A DNA stretch of 51,649 nt from Paracoccaceae bacterium (GCA_011620265.1 WOZM01000009.1:1-51649), one strand, 5' to 3'. Numbered from the stretch's first letter, positions 26,980 to 35,651 are shown. Numbers and translations are program-made. The notes: generated by a model from the letters alone, not told the origin.

Positions 26980-27419
26980 TGAAGACCGACCGCATCTTCG
27001 GAGTGGTCGTGATTCTTGTGGCGCTCGCGTTCATCGTGAGCGCCTACAACCTTCCGGCCGGAAACATCTTCGACAAACTCGGCCCGAAGGCCTTTCCGAT
27101 CATCGTCGGCATCGGCATGATCCTGAGCGCGGCGATGCTGGTCATCAAGCCGGACCCGGAGCCGGACTGGCCCGCTCTGCCGACGCTCCTCGCGCTCGGC
27201 CTCGCGACGGTGGTGCTGGTGGGCTATGCCTATGCGCTGAAACCGCTCGGCTTTCTCTTGCCGACGGCCATCGCTGCGGCCATTCTGAGTTACCAGATCA
27301 CTCCGAAGCGGGTGCCTGCCATGCTGACCGGCCTCGGCCTGTCGGTCGCGCTTTTCGTCATCTTCAAATATGCGCTCGGGCTCAGCCTCTTGGCCCTGCC
27401 GCGCGGCATGATGGGCTGA
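26979..27419 (+). CDS. tctB: Tripartite tricarboxylate transporter small membrane subunit TctB
   Basis: This is the small integral membrane subunit with four predicted helices (residues about 8-26, 36-54, 66-84, 95-140 containing two). Its 146 residues fit TctB. It begins MKTDRIFGVVVILVALAFI and contains FDKLGPKAFPIIVG, a TctB-like block. It lies between tctC and tctA, spaced 1-nt overlap and 10 nt respectively, so the three form one operon. Start chosen by the TGATG coupling with tctC. Confidence 0.92.
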   Translation: MKTDRIFGVVVILVALAFIVSAYNLPAGNIFDKLGPKAFPIIVGIGMILSAAMLVIKPDPEPDWPALPTLLALGLATVVLVGYAYALKPLGFLLPTAIAAAILSYQITPKRVPAMLTGLGLSVALFVIFKYALGLSLLALPRGMMG

Positions 27420-27429
27420 GGGAAGATAC

Positions 27430-28935
27430 ATGGACCTCTTTTCGAACCTCGCTCTCGGCTTCGGCGTGGCACTCTCGCCGATGACCCTCTTCCTCGCGGT
27501 CGTGGGCTGCTTTCTCGGCACGATCATCGGCGCGCTGCCGGGGCTCGGCCCGTCGAACGGCGTCGCGATCCTCATCCCGATCACCTTCTCGCTCGGCCTC
27601 GACGCGACGGCGGCGCTGGTGCTGCTGACCTCGGTCTATTACGGCGCGATGTATGGCGGGCGGATCAGCTCCATCCTGCTCAACATCCCCGGCGACGAGC
27701 CGGCGATGATGACGACGCTCGACGGCTATCCGATGGCGAAGAACGGCCGCGCCGGCGATGCGCTGGTGATCTCCGGCGTCGCCTCCTTCGTCGGAGCGCT
27801 TCTCGCGACCCTGGCGCTGGCGCTGGTCGCGCCCTATCTCGCCCGGATCGCCTACAAGTTCGGGCCGGCGGAATACTTCGCGCTCTACGCGCTCGCCTTC
27901 GCGACGCTCGGCGGCATGGCCTCGAACAACCAGGCCAAGGCGGCGCTCGCCTCCTTCATCGGGCTCGCCATCGCGCTGATCGGCCTCGACAACAATTCCG
28001 GCTTCACCCGCTTCACCGGCGGCAACCTGCATCTGAGCGACGGCGTCGATTTCCTCGTCGCCATCGTCGGGCTCTTCGCGGTGTCCGAGGTCTTCGTCTT
28101 CATCGAGACCCACGGCAAGTCGAGCGCGGTCGGGGTCACGCTTGGCAAGGTCACCGTGCCGTGGAAGGACTTGTGGGAGACGCGCTGGACCATGCTCCGC
28201 TCCTCCGCCGTCGGCTTCGTCGCGGGGATCCTGCCGGGGGCCGGGGCCTCGCTCGGGTCGTTCATGACCTACATGATGGAAAAGGGCATCGCCGGAGAAA
28301 AGGGCGGGTTCGGCACCGGCGTCGCCAAAGGCGTGGCGGCCCCCGAGGCCGGCAACAATGCCGCCGCCGGCGGGGCGCTGGTGCCGATGCTGACGCTCGG
28401 CGTGCCGGGATCGGGGACGACGGCGGTGCTGCTCGCCGTCCTCATGACCCTCAACATCACCCCCGGCCCGACGCTCTTCACCGACCGGCCGGACGTGGTC
28501 TGGGGCCTCATCGCCTCGCTCCTCATCGCGAATTTCGTGCTTCTGGCGATGAACGTGCCGATGGTGAAGGTCTTCGTGAAGATTCTGATGGTGCCGCCGG
28601 CGATCCTCTTGCCAGGGGTCACGATGATCTCCTTCGTCGGCATCTATTCGCTGTCGGGGAGCTATTTCGACCTTGTGCTGATGATCGCCTTCGGTGTCAT
28701 GGGCTATGCCTTCCGCAAGATGGACATCCCGACCGTGCCCGTGATCCTCGGCATCCTCCTCGGCTACCAGATGGAGAACAACCTGCGTCACGCGATGACG
28801 CTGTCGGGGGGCGAATGGACCTATCTCTTTTCCTCGCCGATCGCCTCCGTCCTCTGGGTCGCCGCGATCCTCGGCTTCTTCGCGCCGATCTTCCTCAGGC
28901 GGTTCCTGAAGAAGCCGCAGCTGACGGAGGATTGA
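27430..28935 (+). CDS. tctA: Tripartite tricarboxylate transporter large membrane subunit TctA
   Basis: This is the large permease subunit of the TTT transporter, 501 residues with about 11-12 membrane helices. It has the conserved GALPGLGPSNGVAILIP motif (residues 36-52), YYGAMYGGRISSILLNIPG (residues 74-92) and the second-half repeat GILPGAGASLGSFMTYMME. It probably imports a di- or tricarboxylate by cation symport. The AtuA-like gene begins immediately after its stop, hinting that the imported acid is processed by those enzymes. Confidence 0.95.
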   Translation: MDLFSNLALGFGVALSPMTLFLAVVGCFLGTIIGALPGLGPSNGVAILIPITFSLGLDATAALVLLTSVYYGAMYGGRISSILLNIPGDEPAMMTTLDGYPMAKNGRAGDALVISGVASFVGALLATLALALVAPYLARIAYKFGPAEYFALYALAFATLGGMASNNQAKAALASFIGLAIALIGLDNNSGFTRFTGGNLHLSDGVDFLVAIVGLFAVSEVFVFIETHGKSSAVGVTLGKVTVPWKDLWETRWTMLRSSAVGFVAGILPGAGASLGSFMTYMMEKGIAGEKGGFGTGVAKGVAAPEAGNNAAAGGALVPMLTLGVPGSGTTAVLLAVLMTLNITPGPTLFTDRPDVVWGLIASLLIANFVLLAMNVPMVKVFVKILMVPPAILLPGVTMISFVGIYSLSGSYFDLVLMIAFGVMGYAFRKMDIPTVPVILGILLGYQMENNLRHAMTLSGGEWTYLFSSPIASVLWVAAILGFFAPIFLRRFLKKPQLTED

Positions 28936-28936
28936 G

Positions 28937-30295
28937 ATGACGAGAGTCCTGATCCCCACCGGCGCGCTCGGCCTCGGCTACGACCGGACGGCACTGGCGC
29001 GCGGAGTCGCGGCCGGGCCCGACATCATCGCGGTCGATGGCGGCTCCACAGATAGCGGGCCAGCCTATCTCGGGCGGGCCGTGTCGAAATATTCGCGCGC
29101 AACGACGAAGGCCGAATGGCGCGACCTGATGCTGGCGCGGGCCGAGGCCGGGGTGCCGCTGGTGATCGGTACCGCAGGCACCTGCGGGGCCGATGCGGTG
29201 GTCGACTGGCTCTTTGAAATCACGTGTGAACTGGCCGACGAACTGGGCCAGAGCCTGCGCGTGACAAGGCTCTATTCCGGCCAGAACCCGTCCGAGATCG
29301 CACAATCATTCGCCGCTGGCCGCATCGCGGCCCTGCCCGCCGCGCCGGAGATCGACGCCGACACGATCCGCGCCTGCAGCAATATCGTCGCCCTCGCCGG
29401 GGCCGAGCAGGTGCAGGCCGCCCTCGCCACCGGTGCCGACATCGTCATCGCCGGGCGCACGACCGACACCGCGATCATCGCCGCCCTGCCGCTTGCCCGG
29501 GGCTGCCATCCCGGTGGCGCCTGGCACGGCGCCAAGATCGGCGAATGCGGGGCCATAGCGACGACCCATCCGGCTTCCGGTACGATCCAGATCGACTTCG
29601 ACGACACCGGCTTCACCGTGGAGCCACTCGGCGCCACGGCGCGGGCGACGCCCTACACGGTCTCGGCCCACATGCTCTACGAGAACTCCGACCCGTTCCT
29701 GCTCCATGAACCGGGCGGCGTGCTCGACGTGACCGGCGCGCGCTATGAGGCGCTCGATGCCCGTCGCGTCCGCGTCGAAGGCTCGGTCTGGCGGCCCGGA
29801 CCTTATACGGTAAAGCTGGAAGGCGCCCGGATCGCCGGCTATCAGACCGTCAGCCTGACGCTCTTGCGCGACCGCCGCTATGTGGGGCAAGCGCGGACCT
29901 GGGCCGATCAGGCCGCCGCCCGCGCCCGCGGCGACGTAGCGGCCCGGATGGGGCTCTCGGAGGACGATTACACGATAGAGTTGCGGCTTATCGGTATCGA
30001 CGCCACGCTCGGGGCGCTGGAAACCGGGGGCGCGCTGCCCGTCGAGGTCGGGGTTCTTGCAATCGCCACGGCGCCCACCGAGGCGCAGGCGGGCGAGATC
30101 GGCAAGATCCTCAACCCCTATCTGCTCCACCATGCACTGACCGAGGAGGAACCGATGCCGACCTTCGCCTTTCCCTTCTCGCCGGCGGAAGTGAATCGCG
30201 GCGCGCTCTACGAGTTCTGCCTGCACCACGTGCTCGCGCCCGCCGACCCGATGGACCCCTTCCGGCTCGTCACCGAAGAGGTCGGCCATGGCTGA
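28937..30295 (+). CDS. Acyclic terpene utilisation AtuA-like protein (DUF1446)
   Basis: This is a 452-residue cytosolic protein of the AtuA/DUF1446 family. It begins with the family-like GALGLGYDRTALARGVAAGPDIIAVDGGS region (residues 8 onward), and carries GTAGTCGADAVVDW and VIAGRTTDTAIIAALPLARGCHPGGAWH. Some members lie in terpenoid or acyl-CoA degradation loci, but the reaction is not established here. It starts 1 nt after the tctA stop with GGAGG upstream, and overlaps the DUF4387 gene by 8 nt. This places it in the tct operon, probably acting on the imported acid. Confidence 0.85.
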   Translation: MTRVLIPTGALGLGYDRTALARGVAAGPDIIAVDGGSTDSGPAYLGRAVSKYSRATTKAEWRDLMLARAEAGVPLVIGTAGTCGADAVVDWLFEITCELADELGQSLRVTRLYSGQNPSEIAQSFAAGRIAALPAAPEIDADTIRACSNIVALAGAEQVQAALATGADIVIAGRTTDTAIIAALPLARGCHPGGAWHGAKIGECGAIATTHPASGTIQIDFDDTGFTVEPLGATARATPYTVSAHMLYENSDPFLLHEPGGVLDVTGARYEALDARRVRVEGSVWRPGPYTVKLEGARIAGYQTVSLTLLRDRRYVGQARTWADQAAARARGDVAARMGLSEDDYTIELRLIGIDATLGALETGGALPVEVGVLAIATAPTEAQAGEIGKILNPYLLHHALTEEEPMPTFAFPFSPAEVNRGALYEFCLHHVLAPADPMDPFRLVTEEVGHG

Positions 30296-30590
30296 ACTTG
30301 GTCAGATCGCCGACAAGGTCCGCTCGAAGAACGCCGGGCCGTTCTGGCTGACGATCGATGTCTTCTGCGGGAACAGAGCTGCTTTCGACCGGATATCGGC
30401 CGGCCTCGACACCGCGCGCGTCGCCGCCCTGTTCCGCGTCGACCCGGCGGTCCTCAAGCGCTTCGACATCGCCGAACTGAACGTCGTCAAGTTCTCCCTC
30501 CCCCGGCCCGCTGTCCAGGGCACACGCGCCGACCGCGACATGCACGGGGCCGCCTGGTCGGTCCTGCTGGAGGAAATGGAGATCGGCTGA
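30288..30590 (+). CDS. DUF4387 family protein
   Basis: This is a 100-residue cytosolic protein with the family core VRSKNAGPFWLTIDVFCGN (residues 12-30) and a C-terminal DRDMHGAAWSVLLEEMEI block. DUF4387 proteins are commonly encoded next to AtuA-like proteins, and in some cases are fused to them. It is therefore likely a subunit of the same enzyme. The function is unknown. It is the last gene of the tct operon, ending at a large inverted repeat. Confidence 0.85.
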   Translation: MAELGQIADKVRSKNAGPFWLTIDVFCGNRAAFDRISAGLDTARVAALFRVDPAVLKRFDIAELNVVKFSLPRPAVQGTRADRDMHGAAWSVLLEEMEIG

Positions 30591-30592
30591 CC

Positions 30593-30691
30593 GGCTTCAT
30601 CTTGCAATAAATATCCCCGCCGGAGGCAAGATTCCCAAGAAGCCGGGGGCCAGCCCCCGGACCCCCGGGATATTTCTTGCAAGATGAAGCC
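30593..30691. repeat. 99-bp nested inverted repeat (possible bidirectional terminator)
   Basis: Outer arms of 25 bp at 30593-30617 and 30667-30691 are inverted copies differing at one base (GGCTTCATCTTGCA...AAATATCCC). The 49-bp interior carries a second perfect stem, CCGGGGGC-CA-GCCCCCGG. It exactly fills the gap between the convergent DUF4387 and idi genes. The layout fits a bidirectional terminator or a dispersed REP-like intergenic element. Confidence 0.85.
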
Positions 30692-30693
30692 AG

Positions 30694-31221
30694 TCAGGCG
30701 GCGAAAATCCGGGCGCGGTGATCGGCCAGATAGATCCGCAGCCAGGGCGTGAAGCGGTCGGGCGCAGCCTCGACCTCGTCCATGAGTTCGGTGAGCGCGA
30801 TCCAGCGCACCTCCATCACCTCGGACGGGTTCGGCGCGACGGTCAGATCGTGCGGCGCGCGGGCGGTGAAGATGTCCACCACCTCGTGCTCGGTCATGCC
30901 GCCGCCGACATCGGCGCGGTACTCGACCTGGCCCGCGAAGACCGGGGTCAGCCCCTCGATCCCCAGCTCCTCGCGCAGCCGGCGTACGGCGCAATCCTTG
31001 GGCGCCTCGTCCCAATGCGGATGGGTGCAACAGGTATTCGCCCAGAGGCCGGGGGTGTGGTACTTCCCGAGCGCACGGCGCTGGATCAGCACCGTGTCGC
31101 CGTCCATCACGAAGACCGAGACCGCCTTGTGGCGGCGGCCTTCCAGATGCGCGGCAAGCTTGTCGATGGGCACGAGGCGCCCTTCGATCCAGGCCGGAAC
31201 AAGGTCGGACGGCGCTGTCAC
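30694..31221 (-). CDS. idi: Isopentenyl-diphosphate delta-isomerase, type I
   Basis: It interconverts isopentenyl and dimethylallyl diphosphate for isoprenoid synthesis. The 175-residue Nudix-fold protein has the active-site cysteine block LWANTCCTHPHWDE, a Nudix-like RRLREELGIEG, and the catalytic Glu region GGGMTEHEVVDIF. The start is a GTG at 31219-31221 overlapping the secB TGA (GTGA form), chosen because the conserved VPAWIEGRLVPIDKL follows directly. It is coupled to secB, and the nested inverted repeat lies directly after its stop. Confidence 0.95.
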   Translation of the reverse strand: MTAPSDLVPAWIEGRLVPIDKLAAHLEGRRHKAVSVFVMDGDTVLIQRRALGKYHTPGLWANTCCTHPHWDEAPKDCAVRRLREELGIEGLTPVFAGQVEYRADVGGGMTEHEVVDIFTARAPHDLTVAPNPSEVMEVRWIALTELMDEVEAAPDRFTPWLRIYLADHRARIFAA

Positions 31222-31718
31222 GACACCTGTTCGGACGGCTTCTGCGCCGCCGCGCGGCGGGCGAGTTCCTGGCGGTAGAGGGCGAGGAAATCGACGGTAT
31301 CGATGTTCAGGGGCGGGAAGCCGCCGTCGCGGGTCACGTCCGAGATGATACGGCGCACGAACGGGAACACCATGCGCGGGCATTCGATCAGGAGGAACGG
31401 GTGCAGCTGGTCTTCCGGCACGCCCTCGATATGGAAGATCGCGCCGTAGTCGAGTTCCAGCAGGAAGAGCGGCGCCTTGTCGGCGGTGTTGTTCGACGTG
31501 ACCTTGAACTTGCTCACCACCTCGTACTGGTGATCGACGGCGCGCTTGCGGGCGTCGAGACTGACCTGGACCTGGATGTCCGGCTGGACGTCCGCGTTGG
31601 AAATGCCCTTCTGCGCCACGACGTTCTCGAAGGACAGGTCGCGGATGAACTGTCCCAGCACCTGCATCTTCACCTGCGGCGCCTGTTCGGGCGCGGCCCC
31701 GTTGCCGTTCTCGGCCAT
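31218..31718 (-). CDS. secB: Protein-export chaperone SecB
   Basis: This is a tetrameric cytosolic chaperone that keeps preproteins unfolded and hands them to SecA. The 166-residue protein has the SecB core (QFIRDLSFENVVAQ; YEVVSKFKVTSNN; LFLLELDYGAIFHIEGVP; LIECPRMVFPFVRRIISDVTRDGGFPPL). The ATG at 31716-31718 has GGGAGAG upstream. In many relatives this gene sits next to dnaQ; here it is about 23 kb away. Its stop overlaps the idi GTG. Confidence 0.97.
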   Translation of the reverse strand: MAENGNGAAPEQAPQVKMQVLGQFIRDLSFENVVAQKGISNADVQPDIQVQVSLDARKRAVDHQYEVVSKFKVTSNNTADKAPLFLLELDYGAIFHIEGVPEDQLHPFLLIECPRMVFPFVRRIISDVTRDGGFPPLNIDTVDFLALYRQELARRAAAQKPSEQVS

Positions 31719-31777
31719 CTGATACTCTCCCAAGAAATCCCAGTCGGCGAGCGGTGTAGCACCTTGAGGCGGACGCC

Positions 31778-32257
31778 TCAATGCCGCGTCCAGCCCGAGG
31801 GGCGGCGCGGCAGCGATTCGTCGGGATCGACCTCGTGGAACTCGCCGTCGATGACGTCGGGCCGGTAGGGTTCCCGGCGCGGGGGAGCACCGCCGACGGT
31901 GAATCGCTCCACCCGGACCCGTGCGGCGAGGTAGCGCAGCACCGCGGCGCGGACCGGCGGGATCAGGAGGAGGATCCCCATCGCATCGGTGAAGAACCCC
32001 GGCGTCAGGAGGAGCGCGCCGGCCAGGAGGATCAGCGCGCCGTGCGCGATGGGCTCCGTCGGATCCCGTAGCTCGTTCAGCGAGCTCCTGAGCTGCGCGA
32101 GGGCCAGCGCCCCCTGCATCCGCACCAGCCAGCTGCCGACGACGGCCGTCAGAAGGACGATCGCCAGCGTCGGCCACAGGCCGATCAGCCCGCCCACCTT
32201 GATGAAGAGGCCGATTTCGATCAGGGGAACCGCGATGAACGCGATCAGAAGCCACAT
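31778..32257 (-). CDS. fxsA: FxsA family membrane protein
   Basis: This is a 159-residue inner-membrane protein of the FxsA family (the E. coli member suppresses F-mediated exclusion of phage T7). It has N-terminal hydrophobic segments (MWLLIAFIAVPLIEIGLFI; LWPTLAIVLLTAVVGSWLV), the conserved GALILLAGALLLTPGFFTDAMG block near residues 73-94, and a charged C-terminal tail. The ATG at 32255-32257 follows AAAGGAG by 5 nt. It is encoded between secB and the divergent Tim44-like gene, a conserved alphaproteobacterial order. Confidence 0.92.
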   Translation of the reverse strand: MWLLIAFIAVPLIEIGLFIKVGGLIGLWPTLAIVLLTAVVGSWLVRMQGALALAQLRSSLNELRDPTEPIAHGALILLAGALLLTPGFFTDAMGILLLIPPVRAAVLRYLAARVRVERFTVGGAPPRREPYRPDVIDGEFHEVDPDESLPRRPSGWTRH

Positions 32258-32375
32258 GGCATCTCCTTTCCGGGTCGCGGAGTGGACTTGACCCCACACG
32301 TGACTTACATAGGTAGAGAGTGAGAAAGATACCAACCCTGCCGCAATCCGGTCGCGGCAATAGAGGCCCTGACAC

Positions 32376-33032
32376 ATGTCCAATGCCGTTATCCAGCTGC
32401 TTGTCCTTGCCGGGATCGCGATTTTCCTGATCCTGCGGCTGAAAAGCGTCCTGGGCACACGTGAGGGTTTCGAAAAGCCCCCCGTTCCGGCGCGACTGTC
32501 GGATGCCCGCAAGAGCAAGTTCGAGGTGATCGAGGGCGGGCCAGACCGCGACATCACCGATCACGTCGCCGAAGGCAGCGACGCCGCCCGGGCGCTCGCG
32601 GCGATGAAGGAGGCGGAGCCGAGTTTCTCGGTCTCGGAATTCCTCGGCGGGGCGCGCGGCGCCTACGAGATGATCCTGATGGCTTTCGAGAAGGGCGATC
32701 TCGGCAAGGTCAAGCCGTTCCTGTCCGAGGAGGTCTACGACACCTTTGCCGAGGTGGTGGCGGCCCGTGCCGCCCGTGGCCTGACGGTCACGGCCGAATT
32801 CCTGGGCATCCGCGAGGTGAGCCTGCAGGGCGCCGAGTTCGATCCGGTGAGCCGTGAAGGCGAAGTGACGGTGCGGTTCGCGAGCGAACTCGTCTCGGCG
32901 GCGCGCAATGCCGAAGGCGAGGTGGTCGAGGGCAACCCGAAAGAGGTCCGCCGCCAGCGGGATGTCTGGACCTTCGCCCGCAAGATGGGGTCGAACGACC
33001 CGAACTGGCTTCTCGTCGCCACCGGCGAGTGA
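32376..33032 (+). CDS. Tim44-like domain protein
   Basis: This is a 218-residue protein with one N-terminal membrane helix (about residues 5-21) and a C-terminal Tim44-like domain (about 85-218: YEMILMAFEKGDLGKVKPFLSEEVYDTF...VTVRFASELVSAARN). Bacterial members (TimA) are thought to be linked to the inner membrane, and the mitochondrial relative tethers the import motor. It overlaps mltA by 1 nt and is divergent from fxsA across a 118-bp gap that should carry both promoters. Confidence 0.9.
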   Translation: MSNAVIQLLVLAGIAIFLILRLKSVLGTREGFEKPPVPARLSDARKSKFEVIEGGPDRDITDHVAEGSDAARALAAMKEAEPSFSVSEFLGGARGAYEMILMAFEKGDLGKVKPFLSEEVYDTFAEVVAARAARGLTVTAEFLGIREVSLQGAEFDPVSREGEVTVRFASELVSAARNAEGEVVEGNPKEVRRQRDVWTFARKMGSNDPNWLLVATGE

Positions 33033-33952
33033 TGCGGGCGGCGCGGCGGCTGGCATTTTCCCGGCTGGCCGGCTGGGCCGAGGATGACCACGCCGCAGCT
33101 CTGGCCACCTATGCGCTGACCGTTGATCTGCTTGGCCCGGACTGGCCGCGCCCGGAGGGTGACGACGCCCGCGCCTTCTTCGAACGGCACTTCCGCCCTG
33201 TCCTCATCGGTACGCCGCCGGCGCTTCTGACCGGCTATTATGAGCCCGAGGTCGCGGGCACCGAGGCGCCCGACGATATCTTCCGTCATCCGCTCTATGC
33301 CCCTCCCCCCGATCTCCCCGCCGACCGACCCTGGCTGAGCCGCGCGGAGATCGAGGCGGGAAACCTCCTCGCCGGGCGCGAGCTTGTCTGGCTCGACAGC
33401 CCGGTCGAGGCGTTCCTTGCGCAAGTCCAGGGCTCCGTCCGGGTGCGGCTGGCGGACGGGCGGGTCCGGCGCTTCGGCTTTGCCGGGAAGAACGGTCAGG
33501 ACTACCGCTCCATCGGCGCCGAGCTGGTTCGGCGCGGCGAGATTGCGGCGGCGGAGATGTCGGCGGGGGCGATCCGGGACTGGTGCGCGCGCCATCCCGG
33601 CCGCGTGGCGGACCTCCTGCGGCACAGTCCGTCCTTCGTCTTCTTCCGGGCGCTCGACCTGCCCGAGGGGTCCGGGCCGCTCGGCTGCATGGGCCGGCCG
33701 GTGACGGCGGGCCGGTCACTTGCGGTCGATCCCGATCATGTCCCGCTCGGCGCGCCGGTCTGGGTCGAGGGGGACGCCTCGGCTTCGCTGATGATCGCGC
33801 AGGACACCGGCAGCGCGATCAAGGGCGCTGAGCGCGGCGATCTCTTCTGCGGTTCGGGTGCCGAGGCGGGCGAACGTGCCGGAAAAATGCGGATTTCGGG
33901 CAGGTTAGTGACGTTTCTGCCCGTAAGCCTGGCCGAAGGGATCGCCCGGTGA
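33032..33952 (+). CDS. mltA: Murein transglycosylase A family protein
   Basis: It cleaves peptidoglycan glycan strands to 1,6-anhydromuropeptides. The 306-residue protein has the MltA core (LLTGYYEPEVAG) near residue 67 and the C-terminal 3D domain (AQDTGSAIKGAERGDLFCGSG) that carries catalytic aspartates. No signal peptide or lipobox is visible at the start (MRAARRLAFSRLAGW). I used the ATG at 33032, which overlaps the Tim44-like stop by one base; a GTG at 33029 adds one residue. No upstream in-frame start exists that could supply an export signal. Confidence 0.87.
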   Translation: MRAARRLAFSRLAGWAEDDHAAALATYALTVDLLGPDWPRPEGDDARAFFERHFRPVLIGTPPALLTGYYEPEVAGTEAPDDIFRHPLYAPPPDLPADRPWLSRAEIEAGNLLAGRELVWLDSPVEAFLAQVQGSVRVRLADGRVRRFGFAGKNGQDYRSIGAELVRRGEIAAAEMSAGAIRDWCARHPGRVADLLRHSPSFVFFRALDLPEGSGPLGCMGRPVTAGRSLAVDPDHVPLGAPVWVEGDASASLMIAQDTGSAIKGAERGDLFCGSGAEAGERAGKMRISGRLVTFLPVSLAEGIAR

Positions 33953-34533
33953 GCCGGCGCAAGCGCGGATTGACGCCCGAGGAGCGGGAACTTTGGGGCC
34001 GCGTCGCGTCCTCCGCCCGGCCAATCCGGCCGGTTCATGCGCCCGCCGCCGAGGCCGGGCCGAGGCCGAAGCCGACCCATCCCAAGCCTCTGCCTTCGGA
34101 TTTCCATATCGGCCAGATGGCGCGGCCGATGACCGCCGCGCATGACCTCGTCCCGGCGCTCGAGGACCGGCTCGCGGCGCAGCCGGTGCGGATGGACCGG
34201 CGCACCCATCAGCAACTGACGCGCGGAAAGCTCCGCCCCGAGGCGCGGATCGACCTGCACGGGATGACGCTGGCCGAGGCGCATCCCGAACTGATCCGCT
34301 TCATTCTCGGCGCCCATGGCTCCGGCAAACGGCTGGTTCTCGTGATCACCGGAAAGGGCAAGCGCAGTGAGGATCACGGTCCGATCCCGCAGCGCGTGGG
34401 CATCTTGCGCCATCAGGTGCCGCATTGGCTGACCCAGCCGCCCCTCGGCGCGCTGGTGCTTCAGGTCACGCCGGCGCATCTGAAACATGGTGGCGGCGGC
34501 GCTTTCTACGTCTATCTGAAGCGCCGAGCCTAA
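33949..34533 (+). CDS. Smr domain protein
   Basis: This 194-residue protein has a basic, proline-rich N-terminal half and a C-terminal Smr (small MutS-related) domain (about 98-190) with the ARIDLHGMTLAEA and LVLVITGKGKRS motifs. Smr domains bind nucleic acids and some have nicking or ribonuclease activity. The GTG start at 33949 overlaps the mltA TGA (GTGA form). The gene ends convergently with the lipoprotein hydrolase gene, overlapping by 4 nt. Confidence 0.93.
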   Translation: MSRRKRGLTPEERELWGRVASSARPIRPVHAPAAEAGPRPKPTHPKPLPSDFHIGQMARPMTAAHDLVPALEDRLAAQPVRMDRRTHQQLTRGKLRPEARIDLHGMTLAEAHPELIRFILGAHGSGKRLVLVITGKGKRSEDHGPIPQRVGILRHQVPHWLTQPPLGALVLQVTPAHLKHGGGGAFYVYLKRRA

Positions 34534-35651
34534 GGTGCGATGCCCGAGATCGCGGTGACCGGCGACAGGACGATCCGCGTTGCGCTCCGCACCGTCAGAA
34601 CCGCGCCCGGCAACAGCCCGGTCCGCCCCGCCTGTTCGGTCGAAAGGGCCGCGTCGACGTCGGAAATCCGCCCGAGAAGCGCCAGAAGCACCGGCGAGTT
34701 TCCAGCGTTGAAATGGCCGTCGCCAACCGAATAGGCGGTGGTGTCCAGCAATGTCACCTTGAGGTCCGCGATCTCGGACACATCGGTCAAATTGCCGAGC
34801 CGGTCGCGCTGCCCGGAAAGCCGCGCCGAGAGTGCCAGCGCGCGGTCCTTCTTCGAGGTGAAGATGAGAAAGGGTTGCGGCAGCGTGCCGATCCGCATCG
34901 CCTCGGCGCGGAACACATCGACATCGAGATCCGGTGAGATCAGGACGACGCCGGCGATCCGCCGCTGCACGCGCGTGTTGCCCGAGATGGCGACTTGCCG
35001 CAGCGTCTCCATCGTCAGCGCCGAGCCCATCGAATGGGCGAGGATCAGCACGCGCTCGGCCCCCGCCGCCACGACCTCATCAAGGAGCAATTCGAGCCCA
35101 TCGCGCGCGAAAAGCGCGCTGTCGCGGTCATAGGCATAGCCGAGCGGATGACCGAGCGAGGGCCAGGAGTAGTGCACCAGCACGCCGCCGAGATCGAGGT
35201 CGTGGCCAAGTTGCGCCAGTCGGTAGGCGCCCTCGGCGAAGGTGGTGTTGAAGCCATGGACGAAAACCACCGCCTCGCGCGTGCCACGCCGCTCGCGCGA
35301 GAGCGCGCGGGCAAGATCGGCGCGGAAACCGGGGGCGCCGGAATAGAGCTGTTCCCGCGTCGTCAGGAATTCGGTGCGCGAATCGGGCGCGCGCCGCGGC
35401 GGCGTCCAGCGGATCTCGCCAGGGCTCCGGTCGGGCGGAATCGCGATGTCCAGCCGGGCATAGCGTGTGGACTGGTTTCGCACCTTGCTGAACGCGTTGC
35501 CGTCCTCGGGGTCGACCCCCCGGGTCGTGCCGATGAACACGGTCTCGACCGCGTTGGCTCGGGCCGCCTCGGGCACCACGACGATAGCGCCGCGCGGCTC
35601 GCAGGCGGCGAGGCTGAGGAGGATCAGTATTGCCGCAAGGGTCCGGCCCAT
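34530..35651 (-). CDS. Alpha/beta-hydrolase lipoprotein (DUF900)
   Basis: This is a 373-residue lipoprotein. The signal peptide (MGRTLAAILILLSLAAC) ends in a lipobox with Cys17 as the acylation site. The alpha/beta-hydrolase fold carries VVFVHGFNTTF near residue 125 and the nucleophile elbow LILAHSMGS near residue 206. The candidate His is in VGDGHFN near residue 317. DUF900 hydrolases have no settled substrate; location in the outer membrane or periplasmic face is inferred from the lipobox. Confidence 0.87.
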   Translation of the reverse strand: MGRTLAAILILLSLAACEPRGAIVVVPEAARANAVETVFIGTTRGVDPEDGNAFSKVRNQSTRYARLDIAIPPDRSPGEIRWTPPRRAPDSRTEFLTTREQLYSGAPGFRADLARALSRERRGTREAVVFVHGFNTTFAEGAYRLAQLGHDLDLGGVLVHYSWPSLGHPLGYAYDRDSALFARDGLELLLDEVVAAGAERVLILAHSMGSALTMETLRQVAISGNTRVQRRIAGVVLISPDLDVDVFRAEAMRIGTLPQPFLIFTSKKDRALALSARLSGQRDRLGNLTDVSEIADLKVTLLDTTAYSVGDGHFNAGNSPVLLALLGRISDVDAALSTEQAGRTGLLPGAVLTVRSATRIVLSPVTAISGIAP

